A stretch of 64,000 nt of DNA from DATJFQ01 sp035495555 (lineage in GTDB: Bacteria; Acidobacteriota; Vicinamibacteria; Vicinamibacterales; 2-12-FULL-66-21). How positions within the stretch are numbered: position 1 is the stretch's first letter; each line of letters starts with the position of its first letter. The notes beneath the pieces were generated by a model, which saw only the letters and a list, made by a program, of their open reading frames with translations, was not told the DNA's origin and searched no databases. The position numbers and the translations under genes are program-made. Positions 33,962 through 43,154 of the stretch are shown here, one piece after another. Where the stretch lies: positions 1-64,000 of the forward strand of contig DATJFQ010000038.1 of assembly GCA_035495555.1 (NCBI GenBank). The letters run 5' to 3'.

Positions 33962-34522
33962 GTGGAAGAACTGAGCATCAACGACCTGTGCGATCGCGCG
34001 GACGTCACCTCGCGCACTGTCTATTTCTATGTGCAGCAGGGGCTGCTTCCGCCGGCAACCGGCGCCGGTCCGGCGGCCCGATACACAGCCGGGCACGTCG
34101 CGCGGCTGAAGCTCATTCGGCTCCTGCAGAAGCAGCACCTGCCGCTCGCCGAGATTGCCAAGCGCATCCGCGGCCTCAGCGACAACGAGGTGGAGGCGCT
34201 CGTTGCCGAAGCAAAGACGCGGCGCTCCGAGAAATCGGGCTCCGCGCTCGATTACATCCGCGGCGTGCTGTCGGACTCGGCCGCGTCGATGGCGTCGCGC
34301 AGCCGCACGTCGCTGAGTTCTGCGGCAAGGGCCATACCGGGACCGCCCGCGGCAACGCCGGCGATCGCCGCGGGACGCTCACAGTGGGAACGCCACACGT
34401 TCGCGGACGGCATCGAACTCCATGTCCGCCGGCCGCTCTCGCGGGTGGAGCAGCGCCAGGTGGACAAGCTCATGGCCGCCGCGCGGCAGATTTTCGGCGC
34501 AGAAGAAGAGGAGCAGTCATGA
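33962..34522 (+). CDS. MerR-family transcriptional regulator coupled to a VWA protein
   Basis: The 186-residue product has a MerR winged helix-turn-helix at the N-terminus (SINDLCDRADVTSRTVYFYVQQGLLPPATG...RYTAGHVARLKLIRLLQ, about residues 4-65), a helical linker rich in Ala/Ser and a C-terminal domain (about 135-180: WERHTFADGIELHVRRPLSRVEQRQVDKLMAAARQIF). That tail looks like a dedicated ligand or partner domain and lacks the Cys pattern of metal-sensing MerR proteins. The start is GTG, placed by the promoter. The stop overlaps the VWA start (ATGA), so regulator and VWA protein are translationally coupled and probably act together. Confidence 0.87.
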   Translation: MEELSINDLCDRADVTSRTVYFYVQQGLLPPATGAGPAARYTAGHVARLKLIRLLQKQHLPLAEIAKRIRGLSDNEVEALVAEAKTRRSEKSGSALDYIRGVLSDSAASMASRSRTSLSSAARAIPGPPAATPAIAAGRSQWERHTFADGIELHVRRPLSRVEQRQVDKLMAAARQIFGAEEEEQS

Positions 34523-35784
34523 ACATACAGGTCCAGGCCGATCGCACGCTCGTCCGCACCTGCGGCAACAGCACGCGTTACGCGCTCCTCAGCTTCACCG
34601 CGCCGGAGGCCGCGAGCAGCCGCCAGCGTGACCCCGTGAACGTCGCATTCGTCATCGACCGATCCGGCTCGATGGGAGGACAGAAGATCCGGCTCGCCCG
34701 CGAAGCGGTCGTTCAGGCGCTGCGGATGCTGCGGTCGTCTGATCGCTTCGCGGTCGTCACGTACGACAACGAGATCGACGTCGTCGTCTCGTCCACCACG
34801 GCATCCGGCGAAGCCGTCAAAAATGCCATCAAACAAGTTGAATCGATCCAGGCTCGCGGCAACACGAATCTCGGCGCGGGATGGTTGAAGGGCTGCGAGG
34901 AAATCGCCGGGCAACTCCGGGCCGGACAGATCTCGCGGTGCGTCCTGCTCACCGACGGCCTGGCGAACGAGGGCATCACCGATCGGGGTGAACTGACGCG
35001 CCACGCGGAGGAACTGCGGTCGCGCGGTATCACGACCACCACCATCGGCCTCGGCGCAGATTTCGACGAGCGGCTGCTCGAAGCGATGTCCCACGCCGGC
35101 GGCGGCCACTTTTATTTCATCGAACAGGCCGTCCAGATTGCCGACTGCCTGACGAGCGAACTTGGCGAAACGCTCGAGACCGTCGCTCGCAACGTCGTCG
35201 TCACCGTCCAGGCCGACCCTAAGGTCAGCGTGACGACCTTGAATCGATTCCGCGTGGACCAGCAGGCGGGAGGGGCGTTCGCGGTGTCGATCGGCGACGC
35301 CGTCTCGCGGCAGGAGGTCGCGCTCGTATTCAAACTGACGTTCCCGACAGGGGCGAAGGGCCGGCCGGTGCGTGCCGTGTTCAGCGTGTCGGACAGCACC
35401 GGAGCCCTTGGCGCCACCCAAGCCGACCTCGTCTGGACCTTTGACGAACCCGCCGCGAACAACGCGCAGCGCCGCAACGTCGAGGTCGACCGGGAAGTGG
35501 CGAAACTCTACGCGGCCAAGGTGATGGCCGAGGCGCTGGAGCTGAATCGCGCGCACCGTTTCGAAGAGGCCGCCGCGCTGCTCGAGAAGACCGCGAACAC
35601 AATCGAGCAGTACGCGGGCAGCGACCCGGAACTGCTCGAAATTGTCGCGTCACTGCACCAGCGCCGTCCCGACTACTCGGCGCCGATGCTTGCCGTGGCG
35701 CTGAAACAGGAGCACTACGCGTCTTCGAACGCGATGGCGGCGCGCTCGGCGGCGGGGAAGGCGCGTCGCCGTCCTGATGCGTAG
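34519..35784 (+). CDS. von Willebrand factor A (VWA) domain protein
   Basis: The 421-residue product has no signal peptide, so it is probably cytoplasmic. The VWA domain spans about 40-215 with a complete MIDAS metal site: DRSGSMG at 47-53 (Asp47, Ser49, Ser51), the threonine in GNTNLGAG, and LLTDGLANEG. A beta-rich domain follows (about 220-330) and then a helical C-terminus (about 340-400). The layout resembles stand-alone VWA proteins found with MerR-like or FHA regulators, which sense or scaffold partners in a metal-dependent way. The partner is unknown. It is expressed with the preceding MerR gene through the ATGA overlap. Confidence 0.88.
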   Translation: MNIQVQADRTLVRTCGNSTRYALLSFTAPEAASSRQRDPVNVAFVIDRSGSMGGQKIRLAREAVVQALRMLRSSDRFAVVTYDNEIDVVVSSTTASGEAVKNAIKQVESIQARGNTNLGAGWLKGCEEIAGQLRAGQISRCVLLTDGLANEGITDRGELTRHAEELRSRGITTTTIGLGADFDERLLEAMSHAGGGHFYFIEQAVQIADCLTSELGETLETVARNVVVTVQADPKVSVTTLNRFRVDQQAGGAFAVSIGDAVSRQEVALVFKLTFPTGAKGRPVRAVFSVSDSTGALGATQADLVWTFDEPAANNAQRRNVEVDREVAKLYAAKVMAEALELNRAHRFEEAAALLEKTANTIEQYAGSDPELLEIVASLHQRRPDYSAPMLAVALKQEHYASSNAMAARSAAGKARRRPDA

Positions 35785-35818
35785 GGGAGGCTCGGACGAG
35801 CCGGACGATGCCCGCTGG

Positions 35819-35847
35819 GTGACGCAAACGCTGCGGTACGGTATACT
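35819..35847 (+). promoter_or_regulatory. Promoter of the cold-shock gene with long 5' leader
   Basis: GTGACG (35819-35824) and TATACT (35842-35847) are 17 bp apart. The coding start is about 128 nt downstream of the expected transcript start. A long untranslated leader is typical of cspA-type genes, where it acts as an RNA thermosensor. Confidence 0.5.
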
Positions 35848-35981
35848 GGAGGTTCGTTTCTCTTGCACGTAAGCCGCCAGCGTTGATCCAGCGCCCAGCC
35901 GGCCACCGGCAGCGTCGGACGATTCGTCTCCCTCCTGCTGATACGTCTCGTCTGACTTATGGATCGAAGGAATCAGCACAC

Positions 35982-36188
35982 ATGGCATCTCTCAACGGTA
36001 CGATCAAGCGTCTCGTCGCGGACAAGGGTTTCGGGTTCATCCTCGCGGAGGACGGCAACGAATACTTCTTCCACAACTCGGCGTGCACCCAGACGCGGTT
36101 CGACGACATGCGCGAAGGACAGGCCGTCACGTTCGATCGCGGTCAGGGCCCGAAGGGTCCCCGCGGCGAAAACATCCGGCTCGCGTAA
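35982..36188 (+). CDS. Cold-shock-domain (CspA-type) RNA chaperone
   Basis: The 68-residue product is a single cold-shock domain with the RNP1-type motif DKGFGFILAEDG (residues about 14-25) and the RNP2-type motif EYFFHNSAC, ending with ENIRLA. Csp proteins bind single-stranded RNA or DNA and melt secondary structure. I use the ATG at 35982 (MASLNGTIKRL), which is the standard family start. A leader of about 128 nt separates it from its probable promoter. Confidence 0.93.
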   Translation: MASLNGTIKRLVADKGFGFILAEDGNEYFFHNSACTQTRFDDMREGQAVTFDRGQGPKGPRGENIRLA

Positions 36189-36370
36189 ATCCCACGTCAG
36201 GTAGCCGGTGATCGCCGCGCGATTAGCGGCTACCTCTGACCATCCGTCGTTGTCGGCGTGGGTATGCCTCTGCGCTTCGCCATACGCCGACACTCAGTTG
36301 ACTCTCCTACTCGGCACCTCCCTCCGTCCGCTCCACTCGTCCCCACGGTGACAATTCGTCGGTGTCCACG

Positions 36371-36830
36371 ACCATCGCGCAACGAGGCGCGCCGACGGCG
36401 TTCCACGCAAACCCCGAAGGCCCGAAGGCCGCGAAGCTGTTTTCTTTTGCCTCAGGGCGTCACCGGCCGGACATATCCGCACGGTCGCTCAGAGGCTTGA
36501 TTTTTTGTGGTCGTAGCTGGCCCTTACCCAATTAGAACTTCGGGCCTTTCGGGCTTTCGGGGCCTGCGTGGCTCGCCGTGGCGCTGTATCGAAATTCGGC
36601 GAATGCCGCTCCACAGCGGTCGCGCTGCCGCGGGTGGAGCAACGATCCCCACGCCGACGGCGTTCCACGCAGATCGCGAAGGCCCGAAGACCGCGAAGCT
36701 GTTTTCTCTTTGACTTGCGCGGAAGCGGCTCCTCGTCGACAAGTCTTTTGGGCCGCTGAGCACGAAGGGGGCTGTCCGAGCGCGTCCGAGCGGGGCCCCG
36801 TCGCCGCTTCCGTGCAAGGCCGTGCCCGCG
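36371..36830. repeat. Composite intergenic repeat module, copy 2
   Basis: This second copy of the module at 1-540 has the same order of blocks. Unit a (about 36375-36570) has a left arm CCCGAAGGCCCGAAGG and an inverted right arm TTCGGGCTTTCGGGGCCTG. Unit b begins about 36636 with its left arm but has lost the right arm. The third block GCGCGGAAGCGGCTCCTCGTC starts at about 36718. Many 15-25-base stretches match copy 1 exactly. The whole stretch from 36189 to 36955 contains no convincing gene. Confidence 0.75.
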
Positions 36831-36955
36831 CTGGATCACGGCGACGGGGGCGACGACGGTCGGCCCCGCTTCGCGAGCGGCTCACGCACGGCGCCCGCGA
36901 AGCCAGGAACTCCGCTGTATGATGCAGGCGACTGCTATTCGTTCAGGGAGATACC

Positions 36956-38332
36956 GTGCACGTCACCCTCGTTCTCGTCGGCGCTCTCGCCGCCCTTCTC
37001 CAAACGCCAGCGCCCTCTGACCAGCAACTCGCTCACGACGTCCTCAAACAACTCGTCGAGATCGATACGACCACCGACACCGTCGGCACCGAACGCGCCG
37101 CCAAGGCGATCGAGCAACGGGTGCTCGCGGCGGGGTTCGATCGCGACGACGTCAAGGTCATGGGGCCCGACGCGAAGCACTCGAACGTCTACATACGGCT
37201 GCGCGGCCGTTCGGCGGACAAGCCGATTCTCCTGATGGCCCACCTCGACGTCGTCCCGGCGCGGCCGGAGGACTGGAGCGTGCCGCCGTTCACGTTCACC
37301 GAACGCGACGGCTACTTCTACGGGCGCGGCGTCTCGGACGACAAGCAGGGGGACGCCAATATCGTCACGAACATGATCCGCTGGAGGCGCGACGGCCTCG
37401 TGCCCGCACACGATGTGATCGCGATCCTCACGTCGGACGAAGAGACGGGCGGGACCACGATCCGATGGATGCTCGAGCACGTACCCGCAATGCGCAGCGC
37501 CGACCTCGCGCTCAACGCGGACTCCGGCGCAGGCGATCTGATCAATGGAAAGCGGACGCTGCTGAACCTGCAGGTGAGCGAAAAGATCTACGCGGACTAT
37601 CGCTTCACCGTGACCGACAAGGGCGGTCACAGTTCGCGGCCGCGGAATGCCGATAACCCGATCTACCGGCTGTTGAAAGCGCTCGAGCAACTCGCCGCGT
37701 ATCAGTTCCCCGTGGAGTTGAACGACGCGACGCGCACGTATTTCGAGCGTGACGCGCCACTGCGCAGCACGGAGGTCGGCGCCGATATGAAGGCGCTTGC
37801 GGCCGGGACCGCATCGCCACAGGCGATGGCGCGGTTGTCAGCCGACCCGCAGTTCAACGCGCTGATGCGGACGACGTGCGTCGCCACGATGATCGAGGGC
37901 GGCCATGCACCGAACGCGCTCCCGCAGACGGCTCGCGTCACCGTCAACTGCCGGATCCTGCCGCAGGACAAGCCCGCCGAGGTACAGCAGAAACTGGAGG
38001 AGTTCTTCAGGCCCGCCAGAGCGGAACTCCAGATTGCGACGGCGCCGAAGGAGAGTCCCGCATCGCCACTTCGTCCGGATGTACTGAAGGCCGTCGAGCA
38101 GGCCGCGGCAACGCACTTCCCGGGCGCGATCGTGCTGCCCGAGATGGAAACAGGCGCGACCGACGGGCTCTACGTGAGGAACGCCGGCGTCCCGGTCTAC
38201 GGCATCAAAGCGGAGTTCGACGACCCCGCCGACTCGCGCGCGCACGGGCGCGACGAGCGGCTGCCCGCGCGGTCGTACTACGACGCGGTGGAGTTCTGGC
38301 ACGACCTCGTGCCGATGCTTGCCGGACGGTAG
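36956..38332 (+). CDS. M20-family zinc metallopeptidase
   Basis: The 458-residue product has a short hydrophobic N-terminus (MHVTLVLVGALAALLQ), probably a signal peptide, and a full M20 active site: His96/Asp98 in MAHLDVVPA, Asp128 in GVSDDKQG, Glu162-Glu163 in SDEETGG, and a C-terminal AHGRDER ligand segment. It is a paralogue of the peptidase at 31030 but clearly diverged. The start is a GTG preceded by CAGGGAG, with TATGAT at 36918-36923 as a possible -10. Exported M20 enzymes of this type process short peptides. It is a single gene after the composite repeat. Confidence 0.92.
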   Translation: MHVTLVLVGALAALLQTPAPSDQQLAHDVLKQLVEIDTTTDTVGTERAAKAIEQRVLAAGFDRDDVKVMGPDAKHSNVYIRLRGRSADKPILLMAHLDVVPARPEDWSVPPFTFTERDGYFYGRGVSDDKQGDANIVTNMIRWRRDGLVPAHDVIAILTSDEETGGTTIRWMLEHVPAMRSADLALNADSGAGDLINGKRTLLNLQVSEKIYADYRFTVTDKGGHSSRPRNADNPIYRLLKALEQLAAYQFPVELNDATRTYFERDAPLRSTEVGADMKALAAGTASPQAMARLSADPQFNALMRTTCVATMIEGGHAPNALPQTARVTVNCRILPQDKPAEVQQKLEEFFRPARAELQIATAPKESPASPLRPDVLKAVEQAAATHFPGAIVLPEMETGATDGLYVRNAGVPVYGIKAEFDDPADSRAHGRDERLPARSYYDAVEFWHDLVPMLAGR

Positions 38333-38378
38333 GCGCGCAGACGGGATCAGGTCGGTGGTCCCGCACTAAACTGAAGGC

Positions 38379-41300
38379 ATGCCCTTGTCGCGCACGCTCA
38401 CGCGCCAGGTCCCGCCGGCGGTGCGTGCCAGAGGCGAGGACTACCGCGCGCTCGGCCACGTCGTCCACATGGAGGCGGCACCGGAGCGCGTGGACGCGAT
38501 TGTGCGCGGCTCGCGTCCGTATCGCGTCTGGATCGCCCGCGATTCGAGCGAGCTGACGGCCTCCTGCGAGTGTCAGTTCTTTCGCGATCGCAACGAAGTC
38601 TGCAAACACATCTGGGCCGTGCTGCTCGAATGCGAGCGCAGCGGCTTTCTCGGGCTGGCGCGCGACGGCGGCGAGTCGCTGCGCCTGCGCCCCGCGTCGA
38701 CCTCGTCACCCGGTGCTCCGGAGAGTGCGTCCTGGCAGAAGTTCATCTCCAACGTCGCACTCGAAATCGCCCGCGCGGAACGCGATGTGCCGCCGCCGCG
38801 GTTTCGCGACGTCGAAATCGTTTACGCAATCGACCGTGACGCGTCGCTCGATACGCCGTCGCTGGCGTTGAGCATCCTGTCCCGCACCCGCACCGCGCAG
38901 GGCCGCTGGGGACGGCCGCGTCCGGCTGCCGTGTCGACACGGGACATATCGCACCTCCCGGACCCGGTGGACCGCGAGATCGTTCCGCTCCTGCTCGGCG
39001 CCCGCGACGGGTACTACGGCAGCTACTTTGGCGAGCAGGGGCTCGCCTCGTTTCGTCTCGTTGCGCCGCTACTCGATCGCGTGCTCCCGACGATCGTGCA
39101 GTCAGGACGCGCGGTGCTGCGCGTCCGCCGCCAGCCCCGCGAAGAACTCATCCCGCTGACGTGGGACGATGGGCCGCCGTGGACGTTCAGGCTGGAGGTC
39201 GGCCACCCATCACGTGACGCACACATCTCGATCGACGGCGCGCTGGTTCGTGGAGAAGAACGCCTGCTGATCCGCGAGCCGACGATGATCCTGCCGAGCG
39301 GCTACTTCGTGCATGCGGGACGCGTCGCGCGGTTCGACGCTCGCGGCGCGTTCACGCTGCTGGCCCAGCTCCGTGGGACCGGACCGCTGGCGATCCCGCC
39401 AGGGGCCACCGGCCAGCTCGTCGACGTGCTCGCGCGCTCCGGAATCGATCCGTCGGATCTTCCCGAGGAGCTGCAGTTCGACATCGTCGCGGACCCGCCG
39501 CATCCGGTCGTAGCGATCAAGGCCGACACGAGCGCCATGGGCTCGTCGCTGCTTGCGTCCGTTACGTTCGAGTACGGCGGCGCGAATGTCCAGGAGGACG
39601 CCGGCCCGACGGTCTTCGATCCGCAGAAACGCCGCCTGCTGCGTCGTGATCTCGCCGCGGAGAACGCAGCGATGAAGAGGCTCGCCGACCTCGGATTCCA
39701 GCGGCGATGGGACTACCGCAACGGGCGCCAGATGCTTCGGATTGGTCCCGCCCACCTGCCTCGCGTCGTCCGCGAGCTGACCGCGGACGGCTGGCGCGTC
39801 GAAGCCGAGGGGCGGGCATTCCGTACGCCGCAGGCGATGCGCTCCGAAGTGCGCTCGGGGGTCGATTGGTTCGAGCTGCACGGCGCCGTCGATTTCGGCG
39901 AGGGACAGACGGCGCCGCTGTCACGGCTGCTGGAGGCGCTCCGCCAGGGTCGCACGACCGTCGTCCTCGACGACGGCAGCGAAGGAATGATGCCGGAGGA
40001 ATGGCTGCGGCGGTTCGCGGGCATCGCAAGCGCGGGCGACACGTCGGGCGACCACGTGCGCTTCCGGATGTCACAGGCCGCACTGCTGGATGCGGCGCTG
40101 GCCAGCGAACCCGATGTCCGATTCGACGAGCGCTTTCAGCTCGCGCGTGAAGATCTCGCGACGCTCGGCGGCGGACTCACACCGCTCGACGCGGCACGTT
40201 CGTTCGCCGGCACGCTGCGCGATTACCAGCGCGACGCCCTCGGATGGTTCGCGTTCCTGCGGCGCTTCGGGTTCGGCGGCTGCCTGGCCGACGACATGGG
40301 GCTCGGCAAGACGGTCATGGTGCTCGCGTGGCTGGATCGCCTTCGCGCGAAACGCGAGGCGACCGGCCCCTCGCTCGTCGTCGTTCCGCGATCCGTTCTC
40401 TTCAATTGGGTGCAGGAGGCGGCGCGTTTTGCTCCGGAGCTGAAGGTGCTGGATTTCAGTGGAGCCGATCGAACCGTCGACCGCGTGCGGGGGCATCATC
40501 TCGTCCTCACCACGTACGGAACGCTGCGTCGCGATGCGCTGCTGTTGAAGGATGTCGAGTTCGATTACGCGATCCTGGACGAGGCCCAGGCCATCAAGAA
40601 CGCGAACACCGCGGGGGCGAAGGCGGCCCGGCTGCTGCGCGCACGCCATCGACTCGCGCTCAGCGGCACGCCTGTCGAAAACCATCTCGGCGAGTTGTGG
40701 AGCCTGTTCGATTTCCTCAACCCGGGCATGCTCGGCAGTTCGGCGTCCTTTGCGCGCCACGGCGTCGCCGCCGCGCGGCGCGACCGCGAGGCGCTGGACG
40801 TTCTCGCGCGGGGCGTGCGGCCGTTCATCCTGCGCCGCACGAAGGCGCAGGTCGCTCCCGAACTCCCCCCGCGCAGCGAATTGACGATCCGCTGCGAACT
40901 CCAGGCGGCGCAGCGTGCGCTGTACGACGAGCTGCGCGACCACTATCGCGCCGCGCTGCTGCGGCGGATTCATCGCGAAGGCCTGCAGAAATCGAAGCTG
41001 CAGGTGCTCGAGGCGCTGCTGCGCCTGCGGCAGGCGGCGTGTCACCCCGGGCTGATCGATCCACGCCGCGCGTCCGAGCCGTCCGCGAAGTTCGACGCGC
41101 TGATCCCGCAATTGTCCGAGGTGCGGGAGGAAGGGCACAAAATCCTCGTCTTCTCGCAGTTCACCAGCCTGCTCGCGCTGCTGCGCAGGAGGCTCGATGC
41201 CGACGGCATCGCCTACGAGTATCTGGACGGCAAGACACGTGATCGCGAGTCGCGCGTCAGACGGTTTCAGGAGGACCCGTCCTGCGATCTGTTCCTCATC

Positions 41301-41588
41301 AGCCTCAAGGCCGGCGGCCTGGGGGTGAACCTCACCGCGGCGGAGTACGTGTTCCTGCTCGATCCGTGGTGGAATCCGGCCGTGGAGGCGCAGGCGATCG
41401 ATCGCGCGCACCGCATCGGCCAGACGCGACACGTCTTCGCGTATCGCCTGCTCGCGGCGGATACGGTGGAGGACAAGATCGTCGAGCTGCAGCGCAGCAA
41501 GCGAGATCTGGCCGATGCCATCGTGCGCGCTGACGCCGGCCTCCTGCGGACTCTCAGAGCCGAGGATCTGGAGATCCTTCTGAGTTGA
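38379..41588 (+). CDS. SWIM-domain SNF2-family helicase
   Basis: The 1069-residue product has an N-terminal SWIM zinc finger CxC-x9-CxH (Cys63, Cys65, Cys75, His77), then a bacterial SNF2-associated domain (about 200-560). The two RecA-like lobes of a Swi2/Snf2 translocase follow: DDMGLGKTVMVLAWL near 638-652, DEAQ near 734, and a C-terminal lobe with FSQFTSLL, LISLKAGGLGVNLTAA and RAHRIGQTRHV. Such enzymes translocate on double-stranded DNA and remodel or displace bound proteins such as RNA polymerase. The TAAACT six bases before the ATG fits a leaderless mRNA. No restriction or anti-phage partner is adjacent. Confidence 0.95.
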   Translation: MPLSRTLTRQVPPAVRARGEDYRALGHVVHMEAAPERVDAIVRGSRPYRVWIARDSSELTASCECQFFRDRNEVCKHIWAVLLECERSGFLGLARDGGESLRLRPASTSSPGAPESASWQKFISNVALEIARAERDVPPPRFRDVEIVYAIDRDASLDTPSLALSILSRTRTAQGRWGRPRPAAVSTRDISHLPDPVDREIVPLLLGARDGYYGSYFGEQGLASFRLVAPLLDRVLPTIVQSGRAVLRVRRQPREELIPLTWDDGPPWTFRLEVGHPSRDAHISIDGALVRGEERLLIREPTMILPSGYFVHAGRVARFDARGAFTLLAQLRGTGPLAIPPGATGQLVDVLARSGIDPSDLPEELQFDIVADPPHPVVAIKADTSAMGSSLLASVTFEYGGANVQEDAGPTVFDPQKRRLLRRDLAAENAAMKRLADLGFQRRWDYRNGRQMLRIGPAHLPRVVRELTADGWRVEAEGRAFRTPQAMRSEVRSGVDWFELHGAVDFGEGQTAPLSRLLEALRQGRTTVVLDDGSEGMMPEEWLRRFAGIASAGDTSGDHVRFRMSQAALLDAALASEPDVRFDERFQLAREDLATLGGGLTPLDAARSFAGTLRDYQRDALGWFAFLRRFGFGGCLADDMGLGKTVMVLAWLDRLRAKREATGPSLVVVPRSVLFNWVQEAARFAPELKVLDFSGADRTVDRVRGHHLVLTTYGTLRRDALLLKDVEFDYAILDEAQAIKNANTAGAKAARLLRARHRLALSGTPVENHLGELWSLFDFLNPGMLGSSASFARHGVAAARRDREALDVLARGVRPFILRRTKAQVAPELPPRSELTIRCELQAAQRALYDELRDHYRAALLRRIHREGLQKSKLQVLEALLRLRQAACHPGLIDPRRASEPSAKFDALIPQLSEVREEGHKILVFSQFTSLLALLRRRLDADGIAYEYLDGKTRDRESRVRRFQEDPSCDLFLISLKAGGLGVNLTAAEYVFLLDPWWNPAVEAQAIDRAHRIGQTRHVFAYRLLAADTVEDKIVELQRSKRDLADAIVRADAGLLRTLRAEDLEILLS

Positions 41589-41590
41589 GT

Positions 41591-41650
41591 GGGTCGATGT
41601 TCGATGGGCGATGTTCGATGGACGATGCACGATGGACGATGGACGATGAC
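41591..41650. repeat. Degenerate CGATGGA array
   Basis: About seven tandem words of the type GATGTTCGATGG, GATGGACGATGCACGAT follow the helicase stop and run up to the convergent DinB gene. The same word family recurs at 42165-42240 and, inverted, at 13117-13160. Confidence 0.65.
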
Positions 41651-42138
41651 TATCCGCCCATTGCCGTATCGCCTGACGGGCCGTAGATCGACGGGACCTT
41701 GCCGCCCATCGGCCGCAGATACGTCGAGAGCTGGCCACGATGATGGATCGCGTCGAGCATCAGCATCCACGCGAGCCCGTGCCGCGGCATCTCCATGATC
41801 GTGTTGCCGTTCACCAGGAACTTCCCGGACGATTCCCAGTCGCTGTCTTCGAGCGCTGAGAGTTTCGCAGCGGCGTCGGTGCCCGCCTTCTTATAAATCT
41901 CGACGGCGTCCTCCATCGACTGGAAGGGCACTTCGACGCGATGGTTGATCGTGCCTGTGTCGAACAGCTCGACGAGATCCACTTCATGGCCGATGAGATG
42001 CGCGACGAGCTGGTACGCGGACCTGGACTTCGGATGGGGGCGGTAATCGAGCTGATCTTTCGGCATCGCCTCGAGCACGCCAACGAACCGGGGATGCTCG
42101 TGTGCACACAGCTGGGCGAAGAATTCACGGTTTGTCAT
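41650..42138 (-). CDS. DinB-family four-helix-bundle protein
   Basis: The 162-residue product matches the DinB/YfiT-like putative metalloenzyme fold: LVAHLIGHEVDLVELF in helix 2 (His47, His51) and MLDAIHHRGQLSTYLRPMGGKVPSIYG in the last helix, giving three histidines able to hold one metal. Members include thiol-dependent transferases for bacillithiol or mycothiol, but most are uncharacterised. The preceding minus-strand space holds a degenerate repeat array. It lies between the convergent helicase and the dienelactone-hydrolase gene on the same strand, with about 100 bp between the two minus-strand genes. Confidence 0.88.
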   Translation of the reverse strand: MTNREFFAQLCAHEHPRFVGVLEAMPKDQLDYRPHPKSRSAYQLVAHLIGHEVDLVELFDTGTINHRVEVPFQSMEDAVEIYKKAGTDAAAKLSALEDSDWESSGKFLVNGNTIMEMPRHGLAWMLMLDAIHHRGQLSTYLRPMGGKVPSIYGPSGDTAMGG

Positions 42139-42164
42139 AGATCTCCTTCACGAATGTCAAAATG

Positions 42165-42240
42165 ACCGATGGACGATGACCGATGGACGATGGGCGAGGG
42201 TTCATCGACTATCGTTCATCGACCATCGCCCATCGCTCTT
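42165..42240. repeat. Degenerate CGATGGACGATGG / TCGTTCATCG array
   Basis: Six to eight tandem words alternate CGATGGACGATG with inverted CATCGCCCATCG copies, so the transcript could form an extended hairpin between the DLH stop and the DinB start. It probably terminates or stabilises the DLH mRNA. Confidence 0.6.
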
Positions 42241-43124
42241 CATCGCAGGTGCCGCGCGAAAAATTCCATCGTCCGCGACCAGGCGAGCTTCGCAGCGCCG
42301 GCATCGTAGCGCGGCGTCGTGTCGTTGTTGAAGCCGTGCTGCGTGCCCGGGTACGTGAACTCCTGATACGACACATGGTTTGCCTTCAGCGCCGCCTCGA
42401 AAGCGGGCCATCCGGCGTTGATGCGGTCATCGTGCTCGGCGTAGTGAATGAGCATCGGCGCCGTGATCTTCGCAGCATCGTCGGCTGACGGTTGATTGCC
42501 GTAGAAGGGGACCGCCGCGCCGAGATCCGGCAGCCGTGTCGCCAGCATGTTGACGATGCCGCCGCCATAGCAGAAGCCGACGGCGCCGATCTTTCCCGTG
42601 CAGTCGGGCCGCGCCTTCAGCCAGTTCGCGGCGGCGACGAAGTCCTCCCGCGTCTTCGTCTGATCCAGTTTCGTGAACAGCTCGCGCGCCTGGTCCTCGT
42701 CGCCGGGATAGCCGCCGAGGGGCGCCAGCGCGTCCGGCGCGAACGCGATGTAGTTGTCGACGGCGATGCGCCGCGCGATGTCCTCGATGTGCGGGTTGAG
42801 CCCGCGATTCTCGTGGACGACGAGTACGCCCGGCAGCCTGCCAGACGCGTTCGCCGGTTTGACGAGATAGCCCTTCGTCTTCTCGTTGCCGTTCGGCGAG
42901 GGATAGGAGACGTACTCGCCCTTGACGCGCGCATCATCGGCCTTGACCTGCTGCATCGCGAACACGGGGCTGAGCTGATCGAGCAGCATGCCGGCGGTGA
43001 CGCCGCCCACGGCGAATTTCGCGGCGCGCTCGAGGAATCCGCGGCGGTCGATGCCGCCATGGACGTACTGATCGAAGATGTTGAGAAGTTCCTGCGGAAA
43101 GTCAGCGGCTGTTTTGCGCTCCAT
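42240..43124 (-). CDS. Dienelactone-hydrolase family protein with Tat-like leader
   Basis: The 294-residue product has an N-terminal segment with a twin-arginine start (DRRGFLERAAKFAVGGVTAGMLL, about 25-50), so export by Tat is likely. The alpha/beta-hydrolase core shows the DLH catalytic set: nucleophile Cys in GFCYGGG, Asp in YAEHDDRIN, and His in GTQHGFNN. The oxyanion-side VVHENRGLN is the family signature. Dienelactone hydrolase opens lactone rings in aromatic degradation, but exported paralogues often have unknown substrates. It is a single transcription unit downstream of the minus-strand kinase gene. Confidence 0.9.
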   Translation of the reverse strand: MERKTAADFPQELLNIFDQYVHGGIDRRGFLERAAKFAVGGVTAGMLLDQLSPVFAMQQVKADDARVKGEYVSYPSPNGNEKTKGYLVKPANASGRLPGVLVVHENRGLNPHIEDIARRIAVDNYIAFAPDALAPLGGYPGDEDQARELFTKLDQTKTREDFVAAANWLKARPDCTGKIGAVGFCYGGGIVNMLATRLPDLGAAVPFYGNQPSADDAAKITAPMLIHYAEHDDRINAGWPAFEAALKANHVSYQEFTYPGTQHGFNNDTTPRYDAGAAKLAWSRTMEFFARHLR

Positions 43125-43154
43125 AGAGGGAGCATATACCGAAGACCGGGAGGC

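Noticed and set aside
33145..34017. 290-codon minus-strand frame near the DUF4440 and membrane-protein genes
   Set aside because: It is antisense to two better-supported plus-strand genes and is Arg/Gln/His-rich without motifs.
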